This document shows positions 24,551 to 32,818 of a DNA stretch of 64,000 nt, piece after piece. The stretch covers positions 62,001 to 126,000 of the forward strand of contig CAWBIM010000004.1 in assembly GCA_963788935.1 (NCBI GenBank), given 5' to 3'. The DNA is from JAOPZW01 sp963788935. GTDB taxonomy: Bacteria; Actinomycetota; Thermoleophilia; Solirubrobacterales; Solirubrobacteraceae. Below the pieces are notes generated by a model. The model worked only from the letters and a program-made list of their open reading frames with translations, had not been told where the DNA came from and did no database searches. The stretch's first letter is position 1. Every line of letters begins with the position of its first letter. The position numbers and the translations under genes are program-made.

Positions 24551-25933
24551 ATGGGCTGGACCGTCGACGTTCCGGTGACCGAGCAGGCACCGCCGACCAC
24601 GCTGCCCGTCGCGATGGCCGCGGCGGTCGCCGAGGCGCTGGCCAGACCGGCCGTCCAGCAGCCGGGCTGGCCGGATGCCGACTACGTCGACCGCGTCCGC
24701 GGGGTGCTCGAGGTGGTGCCGCCGATCGCGGTGACGACGGAGGTCGACGCGCTCCAGACGCGCCTCGGCGCGGTGGCCCGGGGCGAGGCCTTCCTCCTGC
24801 AGGGCGGCGACTGCGCCGAGACGTTCGACGACAACACCGAGGCGCGCCTGCGCGGGACGATCCGGACGCTCCTGCAGATGGCGGTCGTGCTCACGTACGG
24901 CACGGCGATGCCCGTGGTGAAGGTCGGCCGGATCGCCGGGCAGTACGCCAAGCCGCGCAGTTCGGCGGTCGACGCCGCCGGCCTCCCGTCCTACCGCGGC
25001 GACATGATCAACGCGATCGCGCCGACCGCGGCCGCGCGGCGGCCCGACGCCGGCCGGATGATCCGCGCCTACGCGAACGCCGCGGCCGCGATGAACCTCG
25101 CCCGCGCGATCACCGGCGCCGGGCTGGCCGACCTGCACCACCTCCACGAGTGGAACATGGACTTCGTGCGCCGGTCGAGCGCCGGCGAGCGCTACGAGCG
25201 CGTCGCGACGGAGATCGAGCGCAGCCTGCGGTTCATGTCCGCCTGCGGCGTCGACGACAGCTCGCTGCGCACGGTCGACCTCTACGTCAGCCACGAGATG
25301 CTCGTGCTCGACTACGAGCGCTCGCTCCTGCGCGCCGAGGGCGAGCGCCTGTTCCTGCTGTCGGCCCACCAGGTGTGGATCGGGGACCGCACGCGCCAGC
25401 TCGACGGCGCGCACGTCGCCCTGGCGGCCCTCATCGCCAACCCGATCGGCGTCAAGCTCGGCCCGACCGTGACGCCCGATGAGGTCGTCGCGCTCGTCGA
25501 GCGGATCGATCCCCAGCGGATCGACGGCCGCGTGACGCTCGTCTCGCGCATGGGCAGCGGGGCGGTCCGCGACCGCCTGCCCTCGATCGTCGAGGCCGTG
25601 AGCCGCAGCGGTCATCGCGTCGTGTGGCAGTGCGATCCGATGCACGGCAACACCGAGGAGTCGCCGAGCGGCCACAAGACGCGGCACTTCGACCGCATCA
25701 TGGACGAGGTCGAGGGCTTCTTCGAGGTCCACCAGCAGCTCGGGACGCACCCCGGCGGGATCCACGTCGAGCACACCGGCGAGGACGTCACCGAGTGCCT
25801 CGGCGGAGCGGAGATGATCTCCCACAGCCAGCTCGGCTCGCGCTACGAGACGGCGTGCGATCCGCGGCTGAACCCGCAGCAGGCGCTCGAGCTCGCCTTC
25901 CTCGTCGTCGAGATGCTGCGCCGCCCGGGCTGA
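24551..25933 (+). CDS. aroG: Class II 3-deoxy-7-phosphoheptulonate synthase
   Basis: 460 residues, full length for class II (plant/mycobacterial-type) DAHP synthase. Active-site motifs: FLLQGGDCAETF (metal Cys), VKVGRIAGQYAKPRS, LPSYRGDMIN, LHHLHEWNMDFV, LSAHQVWIGDRTRQ, VKLGPTVTPDE, LVSRMGSGAVRDRLP, VWQCDPMHGNT (His/Asp) and GGIHVEHTGEDVTECLGG. Condenses phosphoenolpyruvate with erythrose 4-phosphate at the head of the shikimate pathway. Start ATG 24551. Terminated by the hairpin at 25952. Confidence 0.95.
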   Translation: MGWTVDVPVTEQAPPTTLPVAMAAAVAEALARPAVQQPGWPDADYVDRVRGVLEVVPPIAVTTEVDALQTRLGAVARGEAFLLQGGDCAETFDDNTEARLRGTIRTLLQMAVVLTYGTAMPVVKVGRIAGQYAKPRSSAVDAAGLPSYRGDMINAIAPTAAARRPDAGRMIRAYANAAAAMNLARAITGAGLADLHHLHEWNMDFVRRSSAGERYERVATEIERSLRFMSACGVDDSSLRTVDLYVSHEMLVLDYERSLLRAEGERLFLLSAHQVWIGDRTRQLDGAHVALAALIANPIGVKLGPTVTPDEVVALVERIDPQRIDGRVTLVSRMGSGAVRDRLPSIVEAVSRSGHRVVWQCDPMHGNTEESPSGHKTRHFDRIMDEVEGFFEVHQQLGTHPGGIHVEHTGEDVTECLGGAEMISHSQLGSRYETACDPRLNPQQALELAFLVVEMLRRPG

Positions 25934-25951
25934 CTCACGGCCCGGGGCGGC

Positions 25952-25970
25952 CGCGCCCTCGAGGGGCGCG
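25952..25970. terminator. Hairpin between convergent genes
   Basis: CGCGCCC (25952-25958) / GGGCGCG (25964-25970), loop TCGAG. It lies between the DAHP synthase stop and the stop of the convergent HtaA-domain gene, a position for a bidirectional terminator. No T-run. Confidence 0.45.
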
Positions 25971-25991
25971 ACCGCACGCGAGCCGGATCCG

Positions 25992-26582
25992 CTAGTGGTG
26001 CGACAGCCGGTAGTGCACCGTCGCGTCGCCGAGCTTCAGCCCGGCGGGGACGGTCCCGGCGGGCAGCCCGAACGCGCCGTTGAGCGCGTCGGCCGCCGCC
26101 GCCGTCAACGTGGCGCCGACCGGCCCGACGCGAACCCCGCGGTGGCGGAACGCGACGTCGGCCGTGCCGAAGTCCAGGTCGAGGATCGCCACGCGCGCGT
26201 CGCCGACCATCGCGCTGAGCTGATGGGCCTTGACGTCGATGTCGAAGTCGGTCAGCGCGACGGTGGTGGCGCCCGCGGTGAGCGAGATGCCGCCGCTGTG
26301 GTGGATGACGCCGGTGCGCAGCGCGTCGCCGAACGAGTTCGTGATCGGGAACGCGAGATCACCGCTGCGGGTCGCGCGGGCGGGCGCGATCGGGGCGGGG
26401 GTCACGCCGAGGCTCGTGAGCGCGCTGACCGCGCCCGGATCGAGCGTCAGCGTCGTCGCGCCGAAGCCCGTGGCGGAGTGCGTCGAGTGCGCTCCGGCGG
26501 GGGCGCAGGCAATGGCCAGGACGGCGAGCAGGCTGCCGAGGACCGCCGCCGGGCGGGACGCCCGGCGCAGCGAGAAGGACAT
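25992..26582 (-). CDS. Secreted HtaA-domain protein
   Basis: 196 residues from ATG 26582 with a Sec signal peptide (LRRASRPAAVLGSLLAVLAIACAPAGA, cleavage near AGA-HS). The mature region shows one HtaA-like domain: LTLDPGAVSALTSLGVTPAPI, LAFPITNSFGDALRTGVIHHSGGISLTAG, VALTDFDIDVKAHQLSAMVG, and FRHRGVRVGPVGATLTAAAADALNGAFG. In corynebacteria HtaA domains bind heme at the cell surface; the role here is inferred only from the fold. No sortase motif or membrane anchor is visible. Divergent from the sensor kinase across 240 bp. Confidence 0.78.
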   Translation of the reverse strand: MSFSLRRASRPAAVLGSLLAVLAIACAPAGAHSTHSATGFGATTLTLDPGAVSALTSLGVTPAPIAPARATRSGDLAFPITNSFGDALRTGVIHHSGGISLTAGATTVALTDFDIDVKAHQLSAMVGDARVAILDLDFGTADVAFRHRGVRVGPVGATLTAAAADALNGAFGLPAGTVPAGLKLGDATVHYRLSHH

Positions 26583-26822
26583 GTGGGACCTCCGGATGTG
26601 GGGTGGGTGGCGCCCGCCGCGCGGCGCCGCGGGCGTGTGGGGGAGCGGAACGGCGATGGGCGCCGCGCGGGTCGGCGCGTCGCGCCGGTGGGGCGAGGCG
26701 TCCGATCGCACTCGGTCTCCGCTCCCCTCACATCTGGCGTACGCGCGAGCGGCGGTGTTGGCCCAGACGGCTACGCGCCCGGTCGTTCTGGCGCGCTAGC
26801 ATTCGCCGCGGGTTTGGGGGAC
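26583..26822. promoter_or_regulatory. Divergent promoter region, HtaA gene / sensor kinase
   Basis: 240 bp without a gene between two divergent starts. A TAGCAT hexamer at about 26798 lies some 25 bp before the kinase GTG and could be a -10 element; I see no convincing -35. The rest is GC-rich with several short G runs and no clear operator. Confidence 0.3.
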
Positions 26823-27965
26823 GTGCCGTCTTTCGTCGACATCGAGCGGTCGGGCACCCGGCTCCGCGGCCGGGAGCTGTTGCGCACCGTCGCCGAGGGG
26901 ACCGCGGGCGCGGTCGGGGACGAGTTCCTCCGCTGCCTGGTTCGGCACGTCGCGCTGGCGTTCGACGCGAAGTTCGCGTTCGTCGCGGAGGCCTCGGACC
27001 CCGCCGGCGCGCACGTGCGCGTGATCAGCGGCTGGTACTCGGGCGACTGGATGGCCGAGCCGTTCGAGTACGACACCGAGGGCAAGCCGTGCGCGCTGGT
27101 CGTCGAGCAGGCCGTCGTCGCGTTCCCCGCCGCGCTCACGAAACGCTTCCCCGAGGCCCGGCCGGCGATCGAGATGGGCCTCGAGAGCTACCTCGCGGTC
27201 TGCCTGCGCGCGGCCGACGGCACCCACCTGGGCCACATGGCCGTGATGGACGCGAGCCCGATGGCGGCGGGCGAAGACGACGTCGCCGCGATGCGCATCT
27301 TCGCCTCGCGCGCGGCGGCGGAGCTCGAGCGGCGCCGTCAGGAGGTCGCGCTCCGCCGCTCGCGCGGGCGCGTCATCGAGGCCGCTGACGCCGAGCGCCG
27401 GCGCGTCGGCCGCGACCTCCACGACGGGGCGCAGCAGCGCCTGCTCGCCGTCGCGAACCTGCTGAAGCTCGCCCAGCGCAAGCTCGACGCCGGCGACGAG
27501 GTGGCCGACGTCATCCGGCTCGCGGGCGACGAGCTGGGCGACGCGCAGGCCGAGCTGCGGGACCTCGCGCGCGGGCTGCACCCCGTGGCGCTCACCGAGC
27601 GGGGGCTGCGCAGCGCGCTCGAGTCGCTGACCATCGGCTGCACCTTCGGCGTGCGCCTGGACGTCGGCGTGGACGAGCTGCCCGACGACGCCGAGCTGGC
27701 CGCGTACTTCGTGGTCAGCGAGTCGCTGACGAACGCACAGCGCTACGCCGGCGCGGACGCCGTCGACGTGCGCGTCGTCGCGGATGCGGAGGGGCTGCTC
27801 GTCGAGATCGTCGACGACGGCGCCGGCGGAGCCGACCCCACGGGCGGCACCGGCCTGCGCGGGCTCGCCGACCGGATCGACGCGCTCGGCGGGCGCCTCG
27901 AGATCCGCAGCCCGCCGGGCGAGGGGACTCGCGTCAGCGCGCGGCTCCCGCTGCCGGCCGCCTGA
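26823..27965 (+). CDS. GAF-containing NarL-family sensor histidine kinase
   Basis: 380 residues from GTG 26823. An N-terminal GAF-like domain (residues about 20-170: CLVRHVALAFDAKFAFVAEA, GLESYLAVCLRAADGTHLGHMAVMD) is followed by HisKA_3: RRVGRDLHDGAQQRLLAVANL with the phospho-acceptor His near residue 200. The ATPase domain has the N-box ESLTNAQRYAGA, the G1 box VDDGAGG and the G2 box GTGLRGLADRIDALGGRLE. No transmembrane segment, so a cytoplasmic sensor. No response-regulator gene is adjacent, which makes it an orphan kinase in this window. Confidence 0.85.
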   Translation: MPSFVDIERSGTRLRGRELLRTVAEGTAGAVGDEFLRCLVRHVALAFDAKFAFVAEASDPAGAHVRVISGWYSGDWMAEPFEYDTEGKPCALVVEQAVVAFPAALTKRFPEARPAIEMGLESYLAVCLRAADGTHLGHMAVMDASPMAAGEDDVAAMRIFASRAAAELERRRQEVALRRSRGRVIEAADAERRRVGRDLHDGAQQRLLAVANLLKLAQRKLDAGDEVADVIRLAGDELGDAQAELRDLARGLHPVALTERGLRSALESLTIGCTFGVRLDVGVDELPDDAELAAYFVVSESLTNAQRYAGADAVDVRVVADAEGLLVEIVDDGAGGADPTGGTGLRGLADRIDALGGRLEIRSPPGEGTRVSARLPLPAA

Positions 27966-28178
27966 TCAGCGCCGGCGGGCGGACTTCGCGGCGCCCCGGC
28001 GGCGATGCGCCTCGCGGGTGTACGCGCGCGTGACGCGCCGGCTGATCCACCACGCGGTCCGGGTGGTGAGGAGCGCCCGTCCGAGCGCCCCGCGGCGGTG
28101 GCGCCGGCCTCTTCGCAGGCGCAGGCGCGCCGCGCTCCTCGGGCCCGTCCGGCGTGCCATGAACCGTGTTCCTCGCAT
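27966..28178 (-). CDS. Arg-rich small protein
   Basis: A 70-residue (or 64 from the second Met) frame abutting the stop of the convergent kinase gene. About a third of residues are Arg, with a central LLTTRTAWWISRRVTRAYTREA segment that looks like an amphipathic or membrane-associated helix. No family recognised. It could be a small basic nucleic-acid- or membrane-binding protein; high-GC DNA also yields Arg-rich spurious frames, so caution is needed. Confidence 0.35.
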   Translation of the reverse strand: MRGTRFMARRTGPRSAARLRLRRGRRHRRGALGRALLTTRTAWWISRRVTRAYTREAHRRRGAAKSARRR

Positions 28179-28203
28179 CGTGCCGCGTAGACCACCGCAC
28201 CGG

Positions 28204-28247
28204 CGGGTGACCGGGCGTCACCCGCACGGGTGAAGCCCGGTCACCCG
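28204..28247. promoter_or_regulatory. Two tandem inverted repeats of CGGGTGA upstream of GAP-family gene
   Basis: CGGGTGAC-5-GTCACCCG (28204-28224) is followed immediately by CGGGTGA-7-TCACCCG (28227-28247). The same half-site therefore occurs four times in alternating orientation, 50-95 bp upstream of the GTG start at 28298. Such spacing suits a double operator for a dimeric regulator; overlapping hairpins in a leader are the alternative. Confidence 0.4.
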
Positions 28248-28297
28248 GCGCCGCGCGAGCGTGGACGGCATGAGCGTGGAGGAGGCCGGCGTCGGCG

Positions 28298-28969
28298 GTG
28301 GGTGACGCGATCGGACAGATGCTCCCGGCCGCGGTCGGCGTCGCCGTCAGCCCGATGCCGATCGTCGCCGTGGTGCTGATGCTCGTCAGCCGGCGCGGGC
28401 GGGCGAACGGGCCCGCCTTCATCGTCGGCTGGGTGCTCGGGCTGACGATCCTCGGTGCCATCGTCCTCGGGCTCTCGAGCGGGGCGGACGCGAGCGACGG
28501 GGGCGAGCCGGCGACGTGGGTCGGCGTTCTGAAGCTCGTCCTCGGGGCGCTCCTGCTGCTGGTCGGCGTGCGCCAGTGGCGCGGTCGTCCGCACGGTGAC
28601 GAGCAGCCGCCGGCGCCGAAGTGGATGGGCGCCCTCGACACGTTCACGCCGGTCAAGGCCGCCGGCGCCGGGGTGCTGTTCTCCGGGCTCAACCCGAAGA
28701 ACGCGCTGCTCTCCATCGGGGCCGCGGCCGCGATCGCCGGGACCGGGATCTCCGCGGGATCGCAGGCCGTCGCCTACGGCCTGTTCGTGGTGATCGCGAC
28801 CATCGGAGTCGGTGCGCCCGTGGTCATCACCTTCGTCCTCGGCGACCGCTCGCGCCACATGCTCGACACACTGAAGGAGTGGTTGGCCGGGAACAACGCG
28901 GTGATCATGGCCGTGCTGCTCCTGCTGCTCGGCGTGAAGCTGATCGGCGACGGGATCAGCGCGCTCTGA
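28298..28969 (+). CDS. GAP/Sap family membrane protein
   Basis: 223 residues with six predicted helices. The N-terminal IGQMLPAAVGVAVSPMPIVAVVLML, the RANGPAFIVGWVLGL loop, and WMGALDTFTPVKAAGAGVLFSGLNPKNALLSIGAAAAIAG are hallmarks of the actinobacterial GAP (Sap, sulfolipid-1-addressing-like) family, related to LysE-type exporters. In mycobacteria the family helps glycolipid translocation. GTG start 28298 gives the family-typical N-terminus; an ATG at 28270 starts a frame that ends after 11 codons and may reflect a base error. Confidence 0.8.
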   Translation: MGDAIGQMLPAAVGVAVSPMPIVAVVLMLVSRRGRANGPAFIVGWVLGLTILGAIVLGLSSGADASDGGEPATWVGVLKLVLGALLLLVGVRQWRGRPHGDEQPPAPKWMGALDTFTPVKAAGAGVLFSGLNPKNALLSIGAAAAIAGTGISAGSQAVAYGLFVVIATIGVGAPVVITFVLGDRSRHMLDTLKEWLAGNNAVIMAVLLLLLGVKLIGDGISAL

Positions 28970-29019
28970 CGCGCCCTCGTCGGATCGCGTCGCGACCGAG
29001 CGCGCGAGGCGGCGTCCTC

Positions 29020-30006
29020 GTGCTGGGCCTGTGCGCGCTCGCCTTTGCCGCCCCGGCGCAGGCGGCGACCGTCGGGCACGGCACCGCGGCGAGTTGCACC
29101 TCGGCGCGCGTGGTCGCCGCGGTCCGCGCCGGGGGGACGATCCGCTTCTCGTGCGGCCCGCGTCCGGTGACGATCCGCATGCGCGCGACGGCCAAGGTCC
29201 GCAACACCCACCGCGAGGTGGTCCTCGACGGTGGCGGCCGCGTGACGCTGAGCGGCCAGGGCCGGCGCCGCATCCTCTACCTGAACACCTGCGACCGCGC
29301 GCTGGTCTTCACCACGTCGCACTGCCAGGACCAGGCCACGCCCCGCCTCGTCGTTCGCGGGCTCGCGTTCGCGAACGGCAACGCGACGGGCGAGGAGGTC
29401 GACGGCGGCGGTGGCGGCGCGATCTTCGCCCGTGGCGGGCGCCTGCGGATCGAGCGCTCGTCGTTCACCGGCAACCGCTGCGACCCGCAGGGCCCGGACG
29501 TCGGCGGCGGCGCGGTCCGTGCGCTGTCGCAGTACCACGGTCTCCCGGTCGTCGTCTCCGACAGCCGCTTCGCCGGCAACGTCTGCAGCAACGGCGGGGC
29601 GCTCAGCAGCATCGGCGTGTCCTGGACCGTCCGCCGCAGCGAGTTCACCCGCAACCGCGCGATCGGCCGCGGGGCGAACCCGGCCCGCGGCGGCACCCCC
29701 GGGGGCGGCAGCGGCGGCGCGATCTACAACGACGGCAACCGCTTCCGGCTGACGCTCTCCGACTGCCGGCTCACCGGCAACCGCGCGGCCGAGGGCGGCG
29801 GGGCCGTGTTCTTCGTGAGCAACGACCGCACCGGCACGATGGCGATCACCGACAGCGTCCTGCGCGGCAACCCGAGCGCGGGGTTCGAGACGCCCGGCCT
29901 GCCCGGCATCTTCTTCCTCGGCGCCGGCCGCCCGACGATCACGCGGTCGGTGCTGGAGCGGTCGCCGGCTCAGTCGTCCGGCGTCGCCGCCGCCGGCTCG
30001 CCGTAG
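29020..30006 (+). CDS. Secreted right-handed beta-helix repeat protein
   Basis: About 330 residues. A hydrophobic export signal (VLGLCALAFAAPAQAAT) is followed by parallel beta-helix coils with the repeated pattern I/L-x-x-S-x-F-x-G-N: RIERSSFTGNRCD, VVSDSRFAGNVC, VRRSEFTRNRAIG, LTLSDCRLTGNRAAEGGGAVFFV. The first part has REVVLDGGGRVTLSGQG. This is the fold of pectate-lyase-like and choice-of-anchor surface proteins; no catalytic residues can be assigned. GTG 29020 gives a signal without a basic n-region; CTG 28966 would add RPRRIASRPSARGG. Its end overlaps the convergent DUF3626 gene by 37 bp. Confidence 0.65.
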   Translation: MLGLCALAFAAPAQAATVGHGTAASCTSARVVAAVRAGGTIRFSCGPRPVTIRMRATAKVRNTHREVVLDGGGRVTLSGQGRRRILYLNTCDRALVFTTSHCQDQATPRLVVRGLAFANGNATGEEVDGGGGGAIFARGGRLRIERSSFTGNRCDPQGPDVGGGAVRALSQYHGLPVVVSDSRFAGNVCSNGGALSSIGVSWTVRRSEFTRNRAIGRGANPARGGTPGGGSGGAIYNDGNRFRLTLSDCRLTGNRAAEGGGAVFFVSNDRTGTMAITDSVLRGNPSAGFETPGLPGIFFLGAGRPTITRSVLERSPAQSSGVAAAGSP

Positions 30007-31112
30007 GTGACGACCAGCAGCCAGAGGTACTTCAGCGCGGTGAGGACCTCCGCCGGCACGCCCCAGCTCTCCCACCGCTGCGGGTCGCGCACCGCGGAGA
30101 CGCCGGCGCTGCTGATGACGGCGGCGCTGAGGAACAGCTCGCCCTCGCGCTGGCCGGTGGCGCGGGCGACCTGCTCGGCCAGCCGCCGCGCCCGGCCGTG
30201 CGCACAGAACGCCTGCCAGACCGCCAGCTCGGCACCGTCCTGCCTTGGCGCGGCGATCGGGATGCGCGAGACCGGCAGCACCACGCCGGGATTCCAGCGG
30301 GTCCGCACGCCGCAGCGGCGCGCCGCGGAGAGCAGCAGCATGCCCGTGCGCGTGCCCGCGTAGGCCGGATCGATCACGAGCGCGTCGACGTCCGTGCGCA
30401 GGTCGATCGGCCCCGCGATCTGCGCCGCGACGTAGTCGTCGAGGGAGCGGTTCATGGCCCGCGCCAGCGGCCCCTCGCGCGGCCGCTCGGGTTCGAGCAC
30501 GGCCGCGACGAACGCCCCGACGTCGACGCCGTCGCGCCCCAGCAGGCGCCCCGTGGCCGCGGCCGAGTCGAGCAGGTCCGCGACGATCGGGAGGAGGCCG
30601 GTGGGCGCCGCGGTCGCCGGGCCGGCGCCGTACCGGATCGTCGCGCGCTCGAGCGCCTCCGGGCGCAGGCGTAGATGACATGCGCCGAACCGCGGGCACG
30701 CGCCGTTGGGCTGGTCGAGCAGGTCCAGGCCGCCGTGGGTCGCCGCTTCGGCGCCGGCCACGCGCATCGACGTTCGCCAGTGGTCGGGGTCGTCGCCCGG
30801 GGAGGCGGGCCGTCGGTCGCCGGCCAGGGGCGCGGCGAACCGGCATTCGTACACGCCGTCGTCGCCCAGGACCTCCGCGACGGAGCGGCGGTCGTCGAGC
30901 AGCCGGCCGGCGTGGAAGTTGACCGTGATGACGGCGCCCGCGCGGACCGCGGCGACGACCTCCGCCGGGGTGGTGTCGATCCCGGCCGCCCCGAGCACGC
31001 GACGGATGCGCGCCTCGTGGTCGACCGGGGCCTCGTCCGGGCCCGCGCGGCGGAGCGCGGTGGCCGAGGCGTCCGCTCTGGGCGTTCCGGATCCGACCTG
31101 GAGTTGTCTCAT
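29970..31112 (-). CDS. DUF3626 family protein
   Basis: 380 residues from ATG 31112. Family motifs include ITVNFHAGRLLDDRRSVAEVL, YECRFAAPL, NGACPRFGACHLRLRPEALERATIRYG (Cys and His clusters) and LVIDPAYAGTRTGMLL. DUF3626 proteins have a polymorphic-toxin/ADP-ribosyltransferase-like or nuclease-like suggested role, but the function is not established. Cytoplasmic: no signal peptide. No immunity-type partner gene is visible. The 156-bp spacer to the MntP gene contains GTCCGC/GCGGAC and two GGTCGACC palindromes and no gene. Confidence 0.75.
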   Translation of the reverse strand: MRQLQVGSGTPRADASATALRRAGPDEAPVDHEARIRRVLGAAGIDTTPAEVVAAVRAGAVITVNFHAGRLLDDRRSVAEVLGDDGVYECRFAAPLAGDRRPASPGDDPDHWRTSMRVAGAEAATHGGLDLLDQPNGACPRFGACHLRLRPEALERATIRYGAGPATAAPTGLLPIVADLLDSAAATGRLLGRDGVDVGAFVAAVLEPERPREGPLARAMNRSLDDYVAAQIAGPIDLRTDVDALVIDPAYAGTRTGMLLLSAARRCGVRTRWNPGVVLPVSRIPIAAPRQDGAELAVWQAFCAHGRARRLAEQVARATGQREGELFLSAAVISSAGVSAVRDPQRWESWGVPAEVLTALKYLWLLVVTYGEPAAATPDD

Positions 31113-31268
31113 CGCACGGCGTCCGCCTGCTCGCGGACACGCTACCGCCGCGGCCCGCGTGCGGGCCCGCCAGTTTGGTCGACCACGCGGGTCGACCGGC
31201 GCCGGTACGCCGCCGGCTGGCGCCTCTACCGGCTGTCCGGTGGGCGCGCCGGGCCCGTCCGTGACGCG

Positions 31269-31811
31269 TCAGGCGTCGTAGGTGCCCGTGAACACGAGGA
31301 CCGCCATCACGACGAACGCGAGGCCGGTCAAGAGGTCGGTGCGGATGCGCGGGATGAAGTTGGCCGCCGCCCGGCCGATCTGGTGCCCGGCGACCGACAT
31401 CACGAACGTGATCACGCCGAACAACACCGGCGCGAGCCACGGGGAGTATCCGGCCAGGCCGAGGCTCGCGCCCGCGGCGACGTTGTCGACGCTCAACGGC
31501 AGCGGGAGCCCGCGAGTCGCCCAGCGCATGTCCGGATCGGCGTCCTCGGGCTTCACCAACGCCCGGACGACGACGAACAGGCCGTACGCCGCGAGGCCGA
31601 TCGCGGCGATCATGTCCGCCGTGGAATCGATCTGCTCGCTGAGGTAGCTGCCGATGATCAGCCCCACGAGCGGCGCGATGCCATCCCAGAGGCCGAAGAT
31701 CAGCGACGTCTTCACCGACCGCCCCAGCGTCGGCTTGAGACCGCCCAGCACGAGCGACGTCCGGAAGTTGTCCAGGCTGAGCGTGAACCCGAGTGTGAGC
31801 AGCGAGATCAC
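31269..31811 (-). CDS. mntP: MntP-like manganese efflux pump
   Basis: 180 residues, six membrane helices. The DUF204/MntP repeat signature appears twice: LLTLGFTLSLDNFRTSLVLGG (Asp in the first repeat) and LPLPLSVDNVAAGASLGLAG (Asp in the second). LIFGLWDGIAPLVGLIIGSYL and GHQIGRAAANF are also family-typical. Likely exports Mn(II) or a related divalent ion. The GTG start at 31811 overlaps the stop of a short upstream frame (GTGA), suggesting translational coupling. No Mn riboswitch could be recognised in the upstream 250 bp. Confidence 0.75.
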   Translation of the reverse strand: MISLLTLGFTLSLDNFRTSLVLGGLKPTLGRSVKTSLIFGLWDGIAPLVGLIIGSYLSEQIDSTADMIAAIGLAAYGLFVVVRALVKPEDADPDMRWATRGLPLPLSVDNVAAGASLGLAGYSPWLAPVLFGVITFVMSVAGHQIGRAAANFIPRIRTDLLTGLAFVVMAVLVFTGTYDA

Positions 31812-31885
31812 GCGTGGGCCTCGGGGCTGACGACGTGTGCATCACGGGCGTCGGCGGCGGAGATCGGCGTGCAGATCGAGGTCAT
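31808..31885 (-). CDS. 25-codon upstream ORF coupled to mntP
   Basis: ATG 31885 with GGGAGG about 12 bases upstream; encodes MTSICTPISAADARDAHVVS plus five residues and stops in the GTGA that starts mntP. Candidate leader peptide or simply the natural N-terminus of the pump if a base is wrong. Too short for homology. Confidence 0.4.
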   Translation of the reverse strand: MTSICTPISAADARDAHVVSPEAHA

Positions 31886-32099
31886 GTCGGGGTGGTGCCT
31901 CCCGCTGGCGGAAACCGGGCGGGGCGCATCCTTGCCGACCGCGCGCGGCTCGCGCAACCCCCGGCGTCAGTCGTCCCGGCGGGCCCCGGAATCCGTTTCC
32001 GAGCAGGCGATATGAGCGTTCCGTCCGCCTTGAAACGGACGCTGCACGCACGCTGTACGGTGGCCCGCCGGCGGGCATCTGGGATCATCCCCGGCTGTC
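31886..32099. promoter_or_regulatory. Divergent spacer between mntP leader and ChrB-N gene
   Basis: 214 bp with no gene. It must hold the promoters for the leftward uORF-mntP unit and the rightward ChrB-like gene. I see GC-rich dyads (ggcccgccggcgggc before 32080) but no clear -10/-35 pair. Confidence 0.25.
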
Positions 32100-32687
32100 G
32101 TGCGCGACTGGTTGCTGATCACGGTGTCGACCCCCCGCGGGGGCTCGTCGACGCTGCGCGTCTACGCGTGGCGGAACCTGCGCAGCCTCGGTGCGCACTA
32201 CCTCCAGCAGTCCGTGTGCCTGCTGCCGGCGACGCCGGCGACGACGCGCGCCACGACGAAGCTCGTGGCGCGGCTGCGCGCGGAGGGCGGCCGCGGCGAG
32301 GTCCTGCGGATCCAGCTGTCGGACGCCAAGCAGGAGGCGGCGGTCATCGACGCGATCGGGCGCGAGCGGACCGACGAGTACCGCGAGCTGGTCGAGAGCA
32401 CCCGGAACTTCCACGAGGAGCTCGAGCTCGAGCGCTCGCGCGGCCGCGCGACGTACACGGAGCTCGAGGAGTCCGACGCCGACCTCGCGCGCCACCAGAA
32501 GTGGCTCGCCGCGATCCGCGCCCGCGACTACTTCGAGGCGCCCGGGGGCGAGGACGCCACCGCCGCGCTCGTGTCGTGCGAGGCCGCGCTCGCGCGCTTC
32601 GAGAGCGAGGCGCTGTCCGCGGAGCTCGACGAGCCGCCCGCGGACGCCGCGCCCGCGCTGCGCGCGGTCGACGACGCCGGCGACTGA
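32100..32687 (+). CDS. ChrB N-terminal domain protein
   Basis: 195 residues from GTG 32100. RDWLLITVSTPRGGSSTLRVYAWRNLRSLGAHYLQQSVCLLPATP matches the ChrB N-terminal domain of chromate-resistance regulators (short WLxx...R...W..L..LGA...  .VYLLP pattern). Acidic helices follow, with EYRELVESTRNFHEELELER and ESDADLARHQKWLAAIRARDYF. The ChrB C-terminal part and a chrA transporter are absent. Likely a small regulatory or sensor protein. Located upstream of the NicT gene on the same strand with 131 bp between. Confidence 0.75.
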   Translation: MRDWLLITVSTPRGGSSTLRVYAWRNLRSLGAHYLQQSVCLLPATPATTRATTKLVARLRAEGGRGEVLRIQLSDAKQEAAVIDAIGRERTDEYRELVESTRNFHEELELERSRGRATYTELEESDADLARHQKWLAAIRARDYFEAPGGEDATAALVSCEAALARFESEALSAELDEPPADAAPALRAVDDAGD

Positions 32688-32736
32688 CGCGACGGTCGCT
32701 GCTCGGCCGCGCCGTGCGCGGCGTCGTGCCCGCTTT

Positions 32737-32753
32737 CTGCGAATGAGTTGCAA
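32737..32753. promoter_or_regulatory. Nur-box-like dyad upstream of nickel transporter
   Basis: CTGCGA-ATGAG-TTGCAA resembles the Streptomyces Nur (nickel-responsive Fur-family) operator, which I recall as TTGCAA-N5-TTGCAA. It lies about 65 bp before the transporter start. Two positions of the left half deviate. A nickel-responsive operator here would fit the gene; unconfirmed. Confidence 0.35.
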
Positions 32754-32818
32754 CAGTGGTACGTTCGGCCGCACCGACGGCCCGCAGGCCACGTGCGGGC
32801 GCGACGAGGAAGGTGACG

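Noticed and set aside
28774..31845. Leftward frame of about 1020 codons opposite the beta-helix and GAP genes
   Set aside because: Out-of-frame Arg-rich shadow of DUF3626, beta-helix and GAP genes, which have strong family or repeat signatures.
31812..31990. yybP-ykoY manganese riboswitch before the mntP-like gene
   Set aside because: Could not find the conserved loop elements; a short coupled ORF explains the leader better.
32689..32818. Cobalamin riboswitch upstream of nicT
   Set aside because: The spacer is too short and lacks a B12-box-like sequence.
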